Assembly: GCF_042453785.1 (NCBI RefSeq)
Contig: NC_091675.1
Location: 5,096,501-5,160,500, forward strand
DNA from: Malus domestica
Lineage: Eukaryota > Streptophyta > Magnoliopsida > Rosales > Rosaceae
Direction of reading: 5' to 3'
DNA length: 64,000 bases
Numbering within the stretch: the first letter of the stretch is position 1; each line of letters starts with the position of its first letter. Under the pieces are notes generated by a model that made no database searches, had not been told where the DNA came from, and saw nothing but the letters and a program-made list of their open reading frames with translations. Of the stretch, positions 45,528-57,029 are shown in pieces. Both the position numbers and the translations under genes were made by a program.

Positions 45528-46481
45528 CTACTCGATTTTGCTAATCCCGATACGCTTTATGACAGCGTTTCGGATGGCTTCAGTCTGCATGCACTGCCCC
45601 TTCTGCTCAATCCCCGTCATGTAGTTCCTCACCTCCTTCCTGATCATCTCCTGCATCACATCCAGGAACTCCGAGCTGAAAAACTGCTGATTGTTGTTCA
45701 AATTGCTCTGACGCGGCGGCGGCAGCAATCCTACCACCGGCGGTGGAGCTGCTACCTCATGTGGTTGCTCTACCATCTGGGTGGGACCAACAATCGGATT
45801 GGATCCGAATCCGGACCCCATATGATTCGACCCGTCACACGACTCCGACTCGGATCCGGGAAGCGAGAGGCTGAGCGAGGTGGGTGGATCAACGGCCACA
45901 GCTGATGTCGCGGCCTCCATCGGCGGCGGAGCAATGGGAGGAGGTACGGGTCTCGCAATGGGGGTGAAGACCTGAGACGAGGGAGAGACACCGCCGTGCA
46001 AGCTAGAATCGCTCAAATCGGATCCGGACGGGCTACCCGGGTTAAAATAGAGACCCGTACCCGAAACGGCACCGACGCTGGCGGATCTTTTGTGTGGCGG
46101 GTGGTCATGGACGTCGGAGCACAAATCTTCGGACATGGAGGAGCATTTGCGCTTGAGGGTGGAGTTCCAGTGGTTCTTTATGGCGTTATCGGTGCGGCCG
46201 TTGAGCAACCGGGCGATGGTGGCCCACTTGTTTCCGAACCGGGCGTGGGCCCTGATTAAGGTGTCGTCCTCTTCGGGACTGAAGGGGCGGTGCTCCACCT
46301 CCGGGGAGAGCTGGTTGCACCACCGCAGACGGCAAGACTTGCCGGATCGACCAGGAATCGACTTGCTGATCAGCGACCAGTTTCTTGGGCCGTAGATCTT
46401 GACCAGATTCTGTAACGCTTCGTCTTCCTCGGGGCTCCATGGACCCTTTATCCGATCCACCACCTTCTTTGTGGAAGCCAT
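45528..46481 (-). CDS. R2R3-MYB transcription factor, subgroup 22 (MYB44/70/73/77-like)
   Basis: A 317-residue intronless gene, as usual for subgroup 22. R2 (about 11-61: [39 protein letters not shown]) and R3 (about 63-112: [37 protein letters not shown]) bind DNA. The text [13 protein letters not shown] between repeats is typical of the MYB44 group. A Pro/Ser-rich middle contains [11 protein letters not shown], an LxLxL EAR-type repression motif. The C-terminal [13 protein letters not shown] and the end [13 protein letters not shown] are also family features. Members act in abscisic acid, jasmonate, auxin and stress responses. The start is ATG 46481 ([13 protein letters not shown]), since the frame further upstream has no ATG. 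A TATA region lies about 195 bases upstream. Confidence 0.95.
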   Translation of the reverse strand: MASTKKVVDRIKGPWSPEEDEALQNLVKIYGPRNWSLISKSIPGRSGKSCRLRWCNQLSPEVEHRPFSPEEDDTLIRAHARFGNKWATIARLLNGRTDNAIKNHWNSTLKRKCSSMSEDLCSDVHDHPPHKRSASVGAVSGTGLYFNPGSPSGSDLSDSSLHGGVSPSSQVFTPIARPVPPPIAPPPMEAATSAVAVDPPTSLSLSLPGSESESCDGSNHMGSGFGSNPIVGPTQMVEQPHEVAAPPPVVGLLPPPRQSNLNNNQQFFSSEFLDVMQEMIRKEVRNYMTGIEQKGQCMQTEAIRNAVIKRIGISKIE

Positions 46482-46674
46482 AGAAAACAAATCCTAAATT
46501 TTTGTCAAATTAAATAGAAATTGAAATAAAGCTCGAAAATAATGATAAATAGTATTCTAGAGGCAGGCTAGAGGGTTTAAGAAGGAGAAGAGGTGGCGGC
46601 GTTGGCGGCGGTGGAGGCGGTGGCGGAGCCTCACCTTATTCTGAGAAGAAGAAGGTGATACAGATGCGGGTGGG

Positions 46675-46686
46675 TATAGATATATA
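46675..46686 (-). promoter_or_regulatory. TATA region of the MYB gene
   Basis: TATAGATATATA (+ strand) lies about 195 bases upstream of the ATG on the minus strand, consistent with a 5' UTR of roughly 160 bases. Confidence 0.45.
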
Positions 46687-47639
46687 CGAGGAAAGAGATA
46701 TAGGTAACTGGGGATAGCCGGTCCGAGTAACCGGTCTGAGCCGTTGCGAGTGTGGATTTTTCCAGGCAAGGCAGTTATTAGCATACAGCTGTCAACTACC
46801 ACGCGTCGCTTCCTTTTCCCTCTAACCTACACGTAGAAAATCTAATCACTCCATCTGTTTAGCCTTTTTATTTTTTTATTTATGAAAAAAAAAACAAAGG
46901 GAAAAATTAAAATAAAAGTGATTTCAAAATTATCTTCGGCTACTCTTGCCATTGCCCTACTCTTTTCACTAGAATCTTGTAAAGTCTTCTCAAATTTGAA
47001 CGATAGGCTCCGAGATGATGATCAATGGTGGAGCCCCCAACGGTTCAACAACCTCCAAGTTAATGAATCTTGACTGACTTCGATGATCACCGTTTATTTG
47101 ATTGATAAAAACGTAAGTTATGTTAGATGATTAAAACAGTCTGTTCTGTTCTTTGCATTCACGTTCACCTTTTTTCTAATAGTTTTAGTTTTTTTTAATA
47201 TAACCGGGTAACAATGGTTATTTCGCTAGTTTTATTTTCCTTTTTTCTTTATTTAATTTGAGTTTTAAATAAATATTTAATTGGAAAACTAATGAAAATG
47301 GCTTGAAAACTTTGAGTTTTAATGATAAGGACAAAATAAAGGGTAAAGTGAATAGTATCATGATTGACTTTTTAGTGTAAAAATGTGATTTTTCGTTAAA
47401 GTTCCCATATTTAATTGAGAAACTTTAAATGAGAAGTGGGAGGTGAAGACGGTAACAGTAAACAATTGAAGATATGTCACGTCTCTAAAACCGCGGGATT
47501 TAAATGTTGAGCGGCCGTTTTGGAAGTTAAACAATGACCGGGAAGTTGCTGTTATTAGATTTTTTATTATTTTGTTTAACTTATTTTGTTAAATATACCA
47601 ACAAAAATAACTTATTTTGTCAAATATTTAAATTGAAAA
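46687..47639. other. Upstream of MYB; family C repeat
   Basis: No gene. Repeat family C occurs at 47285-47405 (GGCTTGAAAACTTTGAGTTT, GTGAATAGTATCATGATTGA, CTTTTTAGTGTAAAAATGTG). Confidence 0.45.
47285..47405 (+). repeat. Dispersed repeat family C, best preserved copy
   Basis: It aligns with the copies at 7013-7160 and (reverse) 17461-17597 over about 120 bases; no terminal repeats or coding visible. Confidence 0.7.
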
Positions 47640-47795
47640 GTCACTTAGTTACGGTCTGGTGGTAATCAATTTTAAGGTCTTAAAATTTGATTGTCGCCAA
47701 ATGAGAATTTGAATCATATTATTATTAACTCATTGTGAGGCTAAGTCACCTCCTTCATTTTAGTGTAAGTAATACTGTTTATTAAAAATATATAT
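47640..47795 (+). mobile_element. tRNA-derived SINE, + strand
   Basis: The body follows the plant tRNA-SINE pattern. A tRNA-like 5' part (CACTTAGTTACGGTCTGGTGG) leads to a degenerate box B region (ATTTGATTGTCGCCAA), then ATGAGAATTTGAATCATATT and a conserved 3' part (CTCATTGTGAGGCTAAGTCAC, TTTTAGTGTAAGTAATACTG) ending in an AT-rich tail. The reverse complement of 50200-50372 shares the same order of blocks. Confidence 0.75.
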
Positions 47796-50195
47796 ATTTA
47801 AATTGAACGCAATCATGGGGTTCAATATAAGGAAGACATATTTGAGTGTCGCCTTCAAACGATCATTTTTGTCAAACCCGTAATTATATAACTAAACGAC
47901 AACATAATATATTATAAATTCAGACAAATCAAATAAAAAATTTATTTTATAAATGAATCACGAATATCACTTACAATTTCACGATCACGCTCAAAAACTT
48001 CTCCAGATAACATTTGTGATCTTTATCTGGAACAATAAGATCTAAAATTTTGAATTTGAAAAATGAGAAATTAGATGTTAATTAGAAAGGGAAGGGTAGG
48101 GTTTGGTTTAGTTGGGGGTGGTGGGGTTGGAATTGGATGGGAAGCGTAAGCAAACGGATGATTTTGACCAAATGCCAGGCTGGCGATTTGGCGGGCGAGA
48201 AAAAGATTTTTTCTAAGAGAGAAGGGAAACGGACGCACGGAAGTGCTGATGAGCTGACTTACGAAACGACCAAAATTAAGTAGCAGAATCGGGGGACGAA
48301 GGTATTGCAAATCTGTCCGGTCCAGCCTGTAAAATCTCAGGCCCACACTACTACAGTGGGCAGCGGCCATCTCCCTAACTGCCTACTTCTCCAACCGCCA
48401 CGTGCCGGTCACGCTCCCCCCACCTGAAACTGAACTGCCATAACCGACCCCACCGTCTAACCGGCGGAATTGATTCAATTGAATGGTTTGTTGTTTGGTC
48501 CCTTCCTGGTTGCTTCATCCCTTTGGACTTTGATCTTCAAATTAATTTCAATCTGGTGGAGGTCGCCTTAGGTCTTTATAGCAACGGTGTTACATCTTTG
48601 CAACTTAATACCACATCTAATTATTAATATATAGAATGTAAAGAAATCCATCAATTAATGGTTCAAAGAAGTTAGTATGGTTTGACATTTTCAATTACCA
48701 TATATAATTTGTTAGGATGTACATAAGAATTTTTATTTTATTTATAAAAGGGCACCCGTTAGTGGTTTTGCCACAGCAATCCACCATTCCGGGAGTCGAA
48801 AAGACTCACAAAAGCATTTCAACACAACGTATCAAAAGTTGAATTTATAATCTAAATTCATCAAATTTTAGGTTCGATTAACTTTGTAATAACACTGTCT
48901 TTTTCACTCAAATATTAATATAATATAATATGGAATACAAAGAAAGATTTTTGGTAGCATTGTCGCATATATCAGCTTTCTCAACACCATTGAAGAGACT
49001 AAAATACAAGGACCAAACTTTATATGAAGTTGGTTGAACATAAAACATGATCAGACGCAAAATTACAAATGTAGTTCAAAGTGTGACCAACGTTGATTAC
49101 GAAAGATGTTCTTAAGCATGATTGGCCTATATGACAACTCACTCACTCACAACAATAGCAAACGAGAGCTACTAGAACTAAAATAAAACTATTATAATTT
49201 TTTGATGTTGGATCGGATGAATTGAAGAAAATCAAATGATAGAAATTAATAAAAGATATATAAGAAGTAAAAATAGATGTGTGTATAGTACATTCAAACA
49301 AATTGAGAAAAGGAGAGCAAGGAAAGCAACAAAAAAAGGGTTATTATCTCTCTAGTGAGTATTCCCCTATCTTTAACTTAACCAACATGCAAATGTCGTT
49401 ACGCGGGAAACAGCTGTCAAATAAACAAATACACGTAGGCACACTGTTACCCGCACCCGCCTCCCACCTAACCCTGTCCTTTAGCCGTACTCCTCACGCG
49501 ACTTCCACTGCCACACGAGTGTACCTCACGTGAGGTACGCAGCCCCACACGCCGAAGGTAATGGTGAAGTCATCACCTGCCCAAGGTGCTAATGGGCGCC
49601 TAATTAATCTTGAAGCCACTAATATACTGCAACTTGCAATGCCAATGGGTTTTGCCTTTTTATTTTTTATTTTGTTTTACCAAATACATTTCTACTTGTT
49701 ATGGTAATAATTATGTTTTGTGCCATTAAGTACAATTATAGTACAACCTTAAATATTTTAGGATGTGTTTTACCTTGCTATTTAGTAATTGAGTTTCCTT
49801 AGCTCATGTCATAGTGGCATGGTTCCAATTGCTCTAAGCGGGGAAGTAGACTGCGTTGGCAGTTGCAGTCCGGATCTTGATATGTAGTATGTCTCACCTA
49901 ATCCTCTATGACATTGACTAAATTTTTTTCCTATTTGTATTGGTTTTCCTTAATTATATATATAATCAAACGTTTAGTGTTATCATTATATTGAGAATCC
50001 CAAATTGAATAATGCTAATAATTTATTTATAATGGAAGTAGAATTTTTATTTTTTTTTATACTAGGCCTTTTGTTAAAAGGAAAATTAATTTGTGTTTTT
50101 ATTGGAAAATAGAAACATGTGGCTTAGTTTGTTAAGAATTTTTACTCCTGTCCAGTATCTAAAGTTTCGAGTTTACTTTATCACTTGTATTTTTT
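47796..50195. other. Intergenic DNA; no supported gene
   Basis: GC-richer islands at 48060-48480 and 49430-49600 contain only short open frames without family resemblance. No TIR or LTR pairs recognised. Confidence 0.4.
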
Positions 50196-50375
50196 TTTTT
50201 TAACAAAAAATAGTATCTATACTAAGAGGTGAGGAAGTGGGTCAAGTTTCACAATGGGTTAGCTAGAATAATGTGGTTCAACACCTCATTTGGTGAGAAT
50301 TAAACCTAAAACCTCTCACTTACAAGTGAAAAGAAATATCACTAAATCATAGTACTAAGTGATACTTGATTACTT
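50196..50375 (-). mobile_element. tRNA-derived SINE, minus strand
   Basis: On the minus strand: ATCACTTAGTACTATGATTT, then CACTTGTAAGTGAGAGGTTT, a box B-like TTTAATTCTCACCAAATGAG, GTTGAACCACATTATTCTAG, CCCATTGTGAAACTTGACCC and a 3' part CTCTTAGTATAGATACTAT followed by T/A-rich sequence. It is the same family as the copy at 47640. Confidence 0.78.
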
Positions 50376-50613
50376 GTATTGAAAAAGAAAAAAAAAATTA
50401 AAAAGCAAAAGAATAAGGGACCATTGGCCGATATTAGAGAACATGGCGGATGGAAGAATTATCCCAAAACGTGGGCACACTAGTGGATAGCATAGCATGG
50501 GTTTTTACAAGCAATACCTTCTCCCTTCCCCAATGGGTTTAATATGTCTGTCTGTGGGACAAATGTGGCAGGGCCGCAGCCAGTCCTTTCTTTCTCATAA
50601 GCTGTATCCAAGG

Positions 50614-51800
50614 AAGAAAATATCGGTAATATCGGAAATATCAGTAGTCCGAAAACACGGAAATATCGATGGAAATATCGGGATAATATCGATATCGATA
50701 AAAATTACATGGAAACCACTGAAATTGTAAGAAAAACTTGGAAATTTTTATTGAAACTTTACAGGATGTTTATTTAGTCAATTATCTATTAATTTATCAT
50801 AAAAATTTGGAAGGAAATGCATTGCATGATGGATTTAACTGATTTAAGTTGATTATATAGCGAGCTGGCAAACATTGTGAGTGTAGAAAATATATAATAA
50901 TTAATGAAAGAAGTTTAAACACACCATAATCGTTTATATATAATGAATTAGTACAATATTTTACACTTTATACATTGCATGGTAAGATACATGAGTGACT
51001 AAGTACCACATAGAGTTCCTATGAGGTTCAAAATTTTCACTATCTTCATCATCACTATGTGTAGAGTAAGTGTATTGTGAAGAGTAGTCAACAACCATAG
51101 CAATGGCTTTCAAGAACCGAAACCCAAAAGTCAATAGGAAACCAAATACTTCGGTATTTTTCGGGATTTTAGGATTACCAAACAAATGGGATTTGGAAAC
51201 CAATCCCATATCGAAAATTTCGGTATTTTTCGGGATGGTTTTGGTTTGGGACTTTTTCGGTTTGGTTTGGGATTTTCGGGAATTTTTTCCAATCATACAT
51301 GTAAGTGACCAAATAAAAAATAGAAAAATTAAAAACCACATGTCATTGACTAAGTAATTAATTGACACAATTTAAAATATAATACCACAAAAAATTTGGA
51401 ATATGTGCAAATTTGTTTCTTGCAAAAAGAATTCAAAACAAAACCATATATATAAATAGTTTAGCATGTTTTCATAAAAACGTAAGTGGTATGGTGGTCA
51501 ACTCGCCGAAGGAGTTAGATGGGAGGGGTTTGAACCCCTTTATGTGCATGTTTGAGACTTTTCAGAAATTTTCAAATATTTTTAGGTTCATATCGCGATA
51601 TTATATATAATATCGCGATAATATTCATAATATCGCGATATTATCGATATATTATATAATATCGCGATAATATTCATAATATCGCGATATTATCGATAAT
51701 ATCGATATTATCGCAATATATTAACGAAATTTAAAGGAATACTCACGAAATATCGTTATATGAAAAAAACGTACCAATATTATCGATTTTTAAATCTAAG
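50614..51800. mobile_element. Unclassified ATATCG-palindrome-rich element
   Basis: A block of about 1.19 kb is bordered by GCTGTATCCAAGG (50601-50613) and GCTGTATCAAGG (51801-51812), which looks like a target duplication. Its left margin is full of AAATATCGG/ATATCGATATCG words. Its right margin (51590-51760) is a dense run of self-complementary words such as ATATCGCGATATTATCGATA, repeated about every 45-60 bases. The centre (about 51105-51300) has repeats of TTCGG(T/G)ATTTTTCGGGAT and its complement. No coding. A tRNA-like stretch with GGTTTGAACCCC occurs at 51520-51540. Confidence 0.6.
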
Positions 51801-52489
51801 GCTGTATCAAGGCTACATTCCGGCTCCCTGCACCCTGATCTCCTCTCCTCTCGATCTGCACGTTAAACAAATAGTAATATAATCCAAGCTTGCAAATGTT
51901 TAGTCATGCAAATTGTATAAATATAAAAACACATAAAATTGAATCAAATGGCTAAATATTCATGGATTAGTCGACCCATTTTTGGCACGTACAACTTTTT
52001 GAAACATAACATAAAAATTAAACAATTCCGATCACGAGGAAGCATAGAGGATTGTCAACAAAAGAAAGTCTTTGATAAGCGACAGTCGCAACATGGAATA
52101 TGCAATCTAGATACGGGTTGGTCCAACTGAAGGACAAGTTGATATATAAGGGACCCATACCATCGTAGCATGAGATTATGGACACGGCATGGTATGGAAA
52201 TATTTGGAGTTAAAAGAGCATCTCAAACAGCCTAGCGGACGACGTTTAAGAAAAACTTGACGTAAACACACCCAAAAGACTAATTCAAAGGCATAGCTAG
52301 ATCTCATTTTGTGAACAGTTATCCAAATGATTCGATCTCATTATAAAATAAATAAAAATTTGAAATAGATTTAGAGAGTATTGTCGGAGTGATATTATTA
52401 AAATGGCCAACTATGAGGCCAACTATGAGTCTATGAATAATTTTTGTGTAATTCAAAGGTCAAATTTGGACATCACTGTGAGAGATTTT
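51801..52489. other. Spacer; nothing recognised
   Basis: AT-rich DNA without supported genes between the palindromic element and MITE A copy 5. Confidence 0.4.
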
Positions 52490-52649
52490 TCAGTGTGACC
52501 GGTATACGTGATGGTACACCACGTGTCATTATAGAAATGGTGATATATGTGTGCTAAAAAGTTAATAACTTAAAAAATAAAAATTTCCACCACCTCTGTT
52601 AAAACACGTGGTGTACCACTTGTGTTCCCATCACAGCTAAAAATTTCTC
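52490..52649. mobile_element. MITE family A, copy 5
   Basis: Inverted ends GAGAGATTTTTCAGTGTGACC and GCTAAAAATTTCTC bracket the inner CACCACGTGTCATTATAG and ACACGTGGTGTACCAC. Flanks CATCACTGT and CATCATTGA agree at 7 of 9 positions, a likely worn 9-bp target duplication. Confidence 0.82.
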
Positions 52650-53297
52650 CATCATTGATGGATATGCTTTAAATTTAAGGAATTAACCTTTTTGCCAACA
52701 ACTTGCAATTTGACATGAATGCGTTTTTGATGCACAAAACCGAAGTTTTTGGAACAACGTAAATCCGATCGTGAATCTGCAAGAAAGTAAATAACACAAT
52801 ATGTATCGTGGTTCACCCTCAATGTTTGGGCTACGTCCACACTGATATTGTATTTCTCTATTTGTGAGGGAGAGAGAGCTCCTCTGTGAGGATGAGAACT
52901 CTGAATATGAGAGTGAGCCCTCCTTATTGTGAGGGTGAAGAGACCATTTTATAGAATAAGGGCTCCTCACTTATTACATATTTGCCCTCTATTTATTACA
53001 TAATTACATTTGAGTCCCTCGGGTATTTATAGGAGGTCTAAATACGGAGGCCCTAAATATGGTACAAACAGTAATCCCCCCAAGTCTTCAGTCAATAGAG
53101 TCTTTTGGTTGGAGACTTGAAATTCAGTCCATGTGTGGGCCGAAGTAACTAGATGTTGTCTAGAACTGATACTCGATATGAGGCGGTGCCCAATCTGAAA
53201 TGATGCTCAACTAGAAGTAGCACATGTTGCGAGGCTGCTCGGTTTGTGGCTTATGTTGTCTTGGTTGGCTCGGCTTGTGGCGTTGAAGGTCATGGAG

Positions 53298-53655
53298 TCA
53301 TTTTTATAGAATAAGGACTCGTTCCTCAATATATAAGTGATTGGCTAGAGTCAATGCTCACGGCGAGGCAGTTGCTCAGCAGGCGGCGATACTCTCTAAT
53401 GATGGTGAGGGAGTCCCTTTCATAGAATAAGGGTTCGTTCCTCAATCCATAAGTGATGGGTTAGAGTTGATGCTCGCGGCGAGGCGGTTGCTCAGCTGAT
53501 GGCGATGCTCTCTAATGAAGGTGAGGGAGTCTCTTTTATAGAATAAAGGCTCGCTCTTCAATACATGAATAATGGGTGCTCTCTAATGAAAGTGAGGGAG
53601 TCTCTTTTATAGAATAAGGGTTCGCTCATCAATACATAAGTGATGGGCTAAGTCC
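53298..53655. repeat. Tandem array, about 118-bp units, inside the LTR element
   Basis: Two full and two shortened units share TTTTATAGAATAAGG(G/A)CTCG, CAATACATAAGTGATGGG, GCGGCGAGGC and TCTCTAATGA(A/T)GGTGAGG. The TATAGAATAAGGGCTC core is also in the LTRs, suggesting that the array grew from LTR-like sequence. Confidence 0.85.
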
Positions 53656-54114
53656 CCCAAGTATTTTTATGAGGCCCAGTTGAGGCCCAATATATGGTAC
53701 ATAATGTAATCCCCCAAGTTTTCAGTCAATAGAAACTGTTGGCTGGAGACTTCAAATTTAATCCATGTATGAGCCGAAGTGGCGGTTGTTTGGAGGCGGT
53801 ATTTGTATACCCTGCACTGAAGCTTTGTAGGTGAAGCTTTGCAAGTGAAGCTTTTAAGCTGGAGCTTTTGTAAATGAAGCTTTTATAAATGAAGCTCTCG
53901 AAGTTAGAGCTCTGTAAATGAAGTTTTCGAAGCTGATTGACATGAGTGATGCTCATGAATGTTTATATAGGTAATGCTCATGAATGTTGACATAAGTGAT
54001 GCTCATGAATGTTGACATAAATGATGTTCATGAATGTTTATGTATGATTGACATGAGTGATGCTCATGAATGTTTATGTATGATTGACATGAGTGATGTT
54101 CATGTATAATTTTT

Positions 54115-54355
54115 GGAGTACTGGGTGTACTTTTGATCACCTGGTTTGTGATAATAGTGGCAGGGTGCCGAATAAATTTTGTGGAGTACTGGGCGTACTT
54201 TTGATCACCTAGTTGGCGATAATATCGGCAGGGTGCCGAATAATTTTGGAGTATTGTGCGTACTTTTGATCACCTGGTTGGTGATAATAGTGGCAGGGTG
54301 CCGAATAAATTTGGAGTACTGGACGTACTTTTGATCACCTGGTTGGTAATAATAG
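54115..54355. repeat. Tandem array, about 65-bp units, four copies
   Basis: Units begin TGGAGTACTGGGCGTAC and include TTTTGATCACCTGGTTGG, GATAATAGTGGCAGGG and TGCCGAATAA; the last unit is incomplete. A smaller array of TGATGCTCATGAATGTT(T/G)A words precedes it at about 53935-54100. Confidence 0.9.
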
Positions 54356-54906
54356 AGGGCCTGGCTCTTTTGGGCATATGGGTCTTCGCCCTCTACATAA
54401 CATTCCAGCCCATTATTTTGGGCTTGCCGTTTTTTTTTTTTTGTGATTACCCTCTGATGGGGTTTATACAGATGTTTTCGAAAGATAAAAAAAATAAATT
54501 ACATCATTCAAAAATAAATCCGACCCTCTGCTCAATGGGTCACGCCCATAATTCTCTTTTCTGCATGCCATCACCACCGCAATTATGTCTGCTTCTTTTT
54601 ATTTTCTTTTGCTTTCTGCTTTTCTGATCTCCCCGCTCTTTCTCTGTCCACTCATGTTGCTTTGTAAGGTATCTTTTGCTTGCAAACCACTTGCTTTTCT
54701 TGGATAGCCTAGTCGTGCCCATCCATTCTCACTCTTCATTTTTCTTTTTCTTTTTCTCTTTTCCTTTTGCTTTCCATTGCTTCTCTCTCTCTCTCTGTGC
54801 TTTGTCACATTGGCCAAAGAAAAGTCCACAACTCTTAGATCTCAATATCGACGTTTTGAAGTCTTGCTTGATCAAAGTCTTGCCGCTAAAGTCCTTGTCG
54901 GTGAGC

Positions 54907-55104
54907 AACTTTAATCAAGATTTGATCCAGGGAAACTTCTTGATCTGTAGCTACTTAATTCGATTTGTGCTAGGAAACTCCACCATCAATAAATCCTTAG
55001 AAACAGCCAAAAACCTAAGTGCAGTTGGTGTTGTGTTCATCACGGATGCTTTTGTAATCGATTTTCAGCTTAAATTTCTGACCACCGTGATTCCACGTCT
55101 TTAA
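54907..55104 (+). pseudogene. Captured fragment of an SBT2-type subtilase (PA domain)
   Basis: The reading NFNQDLIQGNFLICSYLIRF continues with LGNSTINKSLETAKNLSAVG and VVFITDAFVI. It closely resembles the protease-associated domain of plant subtilisin-like proteases of subfamily 2 (SBT2), where the family text is of the type DLVQGNLLICSYSIRFVLG..TAKNLSA. No catalytic Asp, His, Asn or Ser region is present nearby, so only this domain fragment was taken. It lies inside the non-autonomous LTR element, on the + strand, and is presumably non-functional as a protease. Confidence 0.7.
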
Positions 55105-56242
55105 GCGGGCACTGAAGGTACCAACCGGTGAGAAATCAGAATCCCCAAAGGTGTGATGGAGCTGAAACTGGATCTTTGAGTCCGAACCTAGATCCGAAAG
55201 CCTTTTCCGGGTCGTCGATGCAGTTGTTGATGGTGACAGATGAGTGGATCGCGTGAATGTGAGATCAGGAGACTTGGTATGCAGCCCTCATTCTAAAACA
55301 AACTCTTCGTCGTCCACCAGGAGCTCATCGAATTGGGAAGCTGCTGCTACCCAAAACAAGCTTTATCGTGTCTTGCAGAATGAGCATCCGTCAGGGTTGA
55401 AAGTCTGGCAAGCATTTCTTGTTCAGTGACGATTTTTCCTTGAGAGCTAAGGAACATCGTACGCTGGACCGGAGGAGACCAAAATCCGCTCTGCTCGTAA
55501 TCAAAGTCGAACACCGTGGCATCGAAGAACTTCTGCAGAAGTCAATCGGAGGTAGATTTTGGGACCAACTACATAGTTGGACAAGTGGAAGGACGACATG
55601 TGTCAGGTAACCCAGGTGAGGACGAAAAAGAAGGAGAATATAGCTCAGACTCAGTACCAGAAGACATTTGGACAAATTGGAACCCAGAGTCACGGAACTG
55701 GAAAGATGAGGAACTTATAACTTGACAAAAATAATATGTGTCGGGTTGTTTGGAACTTGGGTTTCTGCAGATTCACAGTGGCTGTTCTGGTGAGGTTGTG
55801 AAGGTTTCACGGTGGTGAGATGAAAAAATGAAAGAGAACCGACATAGCTTTTCATGTCATTTCCCACAGACGGTGCCAAATGTTGATGCACAAAACCGAA
55901 GGTCTTGGAACAACGTAAATCCGACCGTGAATCTGTAAGAAAGTAAATAACACAAGATGTATCGTGGTTCACCCCAATATTTGGGCTACGTCCACACTGA
56001 TATTGTATTTCTCTGTTTGTGAGATGATTGTGAGGGAGAGAGAGCTTCTCTGTGAGGATGAAAGCTCTGACTATAAGAGTGAGCCCTCCTTATTGTGAGG
56101 GTGAGAAGGCCCTTTTATAGAATAAGGGCTCCTCACTTATTACATATATGCCCCTCCATTTATTACATAATTACATTTGAGTCCCTCGAGTATTTATACG
56201 AGGTCTAAATACGGAGGCCCTAAATATGGTACAAACATGCGT

Positions 56243-56534
56243 AAACTTTTTTTTTAGCTAAGAAGCCAAGTAATGTGTGTCTTGGTATAAGTACTTAATA
56301 TTTATTTGAATTTGACAAAAAAAATAAAGAAGGAACATTAATCATTCCAGTGATTATAGAAAGCTCTATTGCATAAAGGGCCAGGGCCTGTGGATCCGGA
56401 TCTTTTCCCTCCCATTTTCCTTTCTTTTCTGTCTCCTCCTATTTGAAGTTTTGAACGTTCACGATTAAGTCATGTCAGCATATTATGTTGCTTTCTTTTA
56501 GAGAGAAAAAGAAAAAGAAGAGAGAGAGAGAGAG

Positions 56535-56577
<43 letters not shown>

Positions 56578-56975
56578 CTAGAAAAAAAGGGAATGGGAGG
56601 GAAAAAATCTTACTCTCGAGCGTAAGTAAATGTGACATGAAATGTGGAGTTGTGAAAATTTTTTGACCATTTTTCTTTAAGAAGTTGCCCACGATGGTCA
56701 AATTACTTTAGTCTAAAGAAAGGTTTTACAACCATGCCATTCGTATTTCTGTTGGTTTTGGGTCAGTAGCCGGATGTGTTGGCTTTAGCTGGGAAGCCCG
56801 ACCCTCAGTAAGACCCAAATTATTTAATTATGTTTTTGCCATCAAAGATTACAATCCAATGGTAGGGATGGTCTATTATGACGGGCAATTTTGTCACTCT
56901 GTTTTGGGTGAGATAGGGGGTCAGCGGGCAGCTATCATTTGTTGTCGTTCAATTACGGTTTTGGGGAGGGTCTAT

Positions 56976-57029
<54 letters not shown>

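Larger units (their letters stand above)
52725..56237. mobile_element. Non-autonomous LTR retroelement, about 3.5 kb, with host-derived insert
   Basis: Direct LTRs lie at 52725-53070 and 55881-56237. They share the start (T..TGATGCACAAAACCGAAG) and the end (GGAGGCCCTAAATATGG, TACAAACA). TGCGT flanks both sides (52720-52724 and 56238-56242), a perfect 5-bp target duplication. The outline looks whole. The interior holds no recognisable gag or pol and contains two tandem-repeat arrays plus a piece of a host subtilase gene, so it resembles a large non-autonomous (LARD-like) element moved in trans. The LTRs differ at several sites and by short insertions, so the copy is moderately old. Confidence 0.9.

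Noticed and set aside
51520-51540. Possible tRNA gene (GGTTTGAACCCC)
   Set aside because: No acceptor or anticodon stem could be drawn; at best a SINE or tRNA-like remnant.
53298-54355. Regularly spaced repeats resembling a CRISPR array
   Set aside because: The repeats are contiguous tandem units inside a plant LTR element, without unique spacers or cas genes; the genome is eukaryotic.
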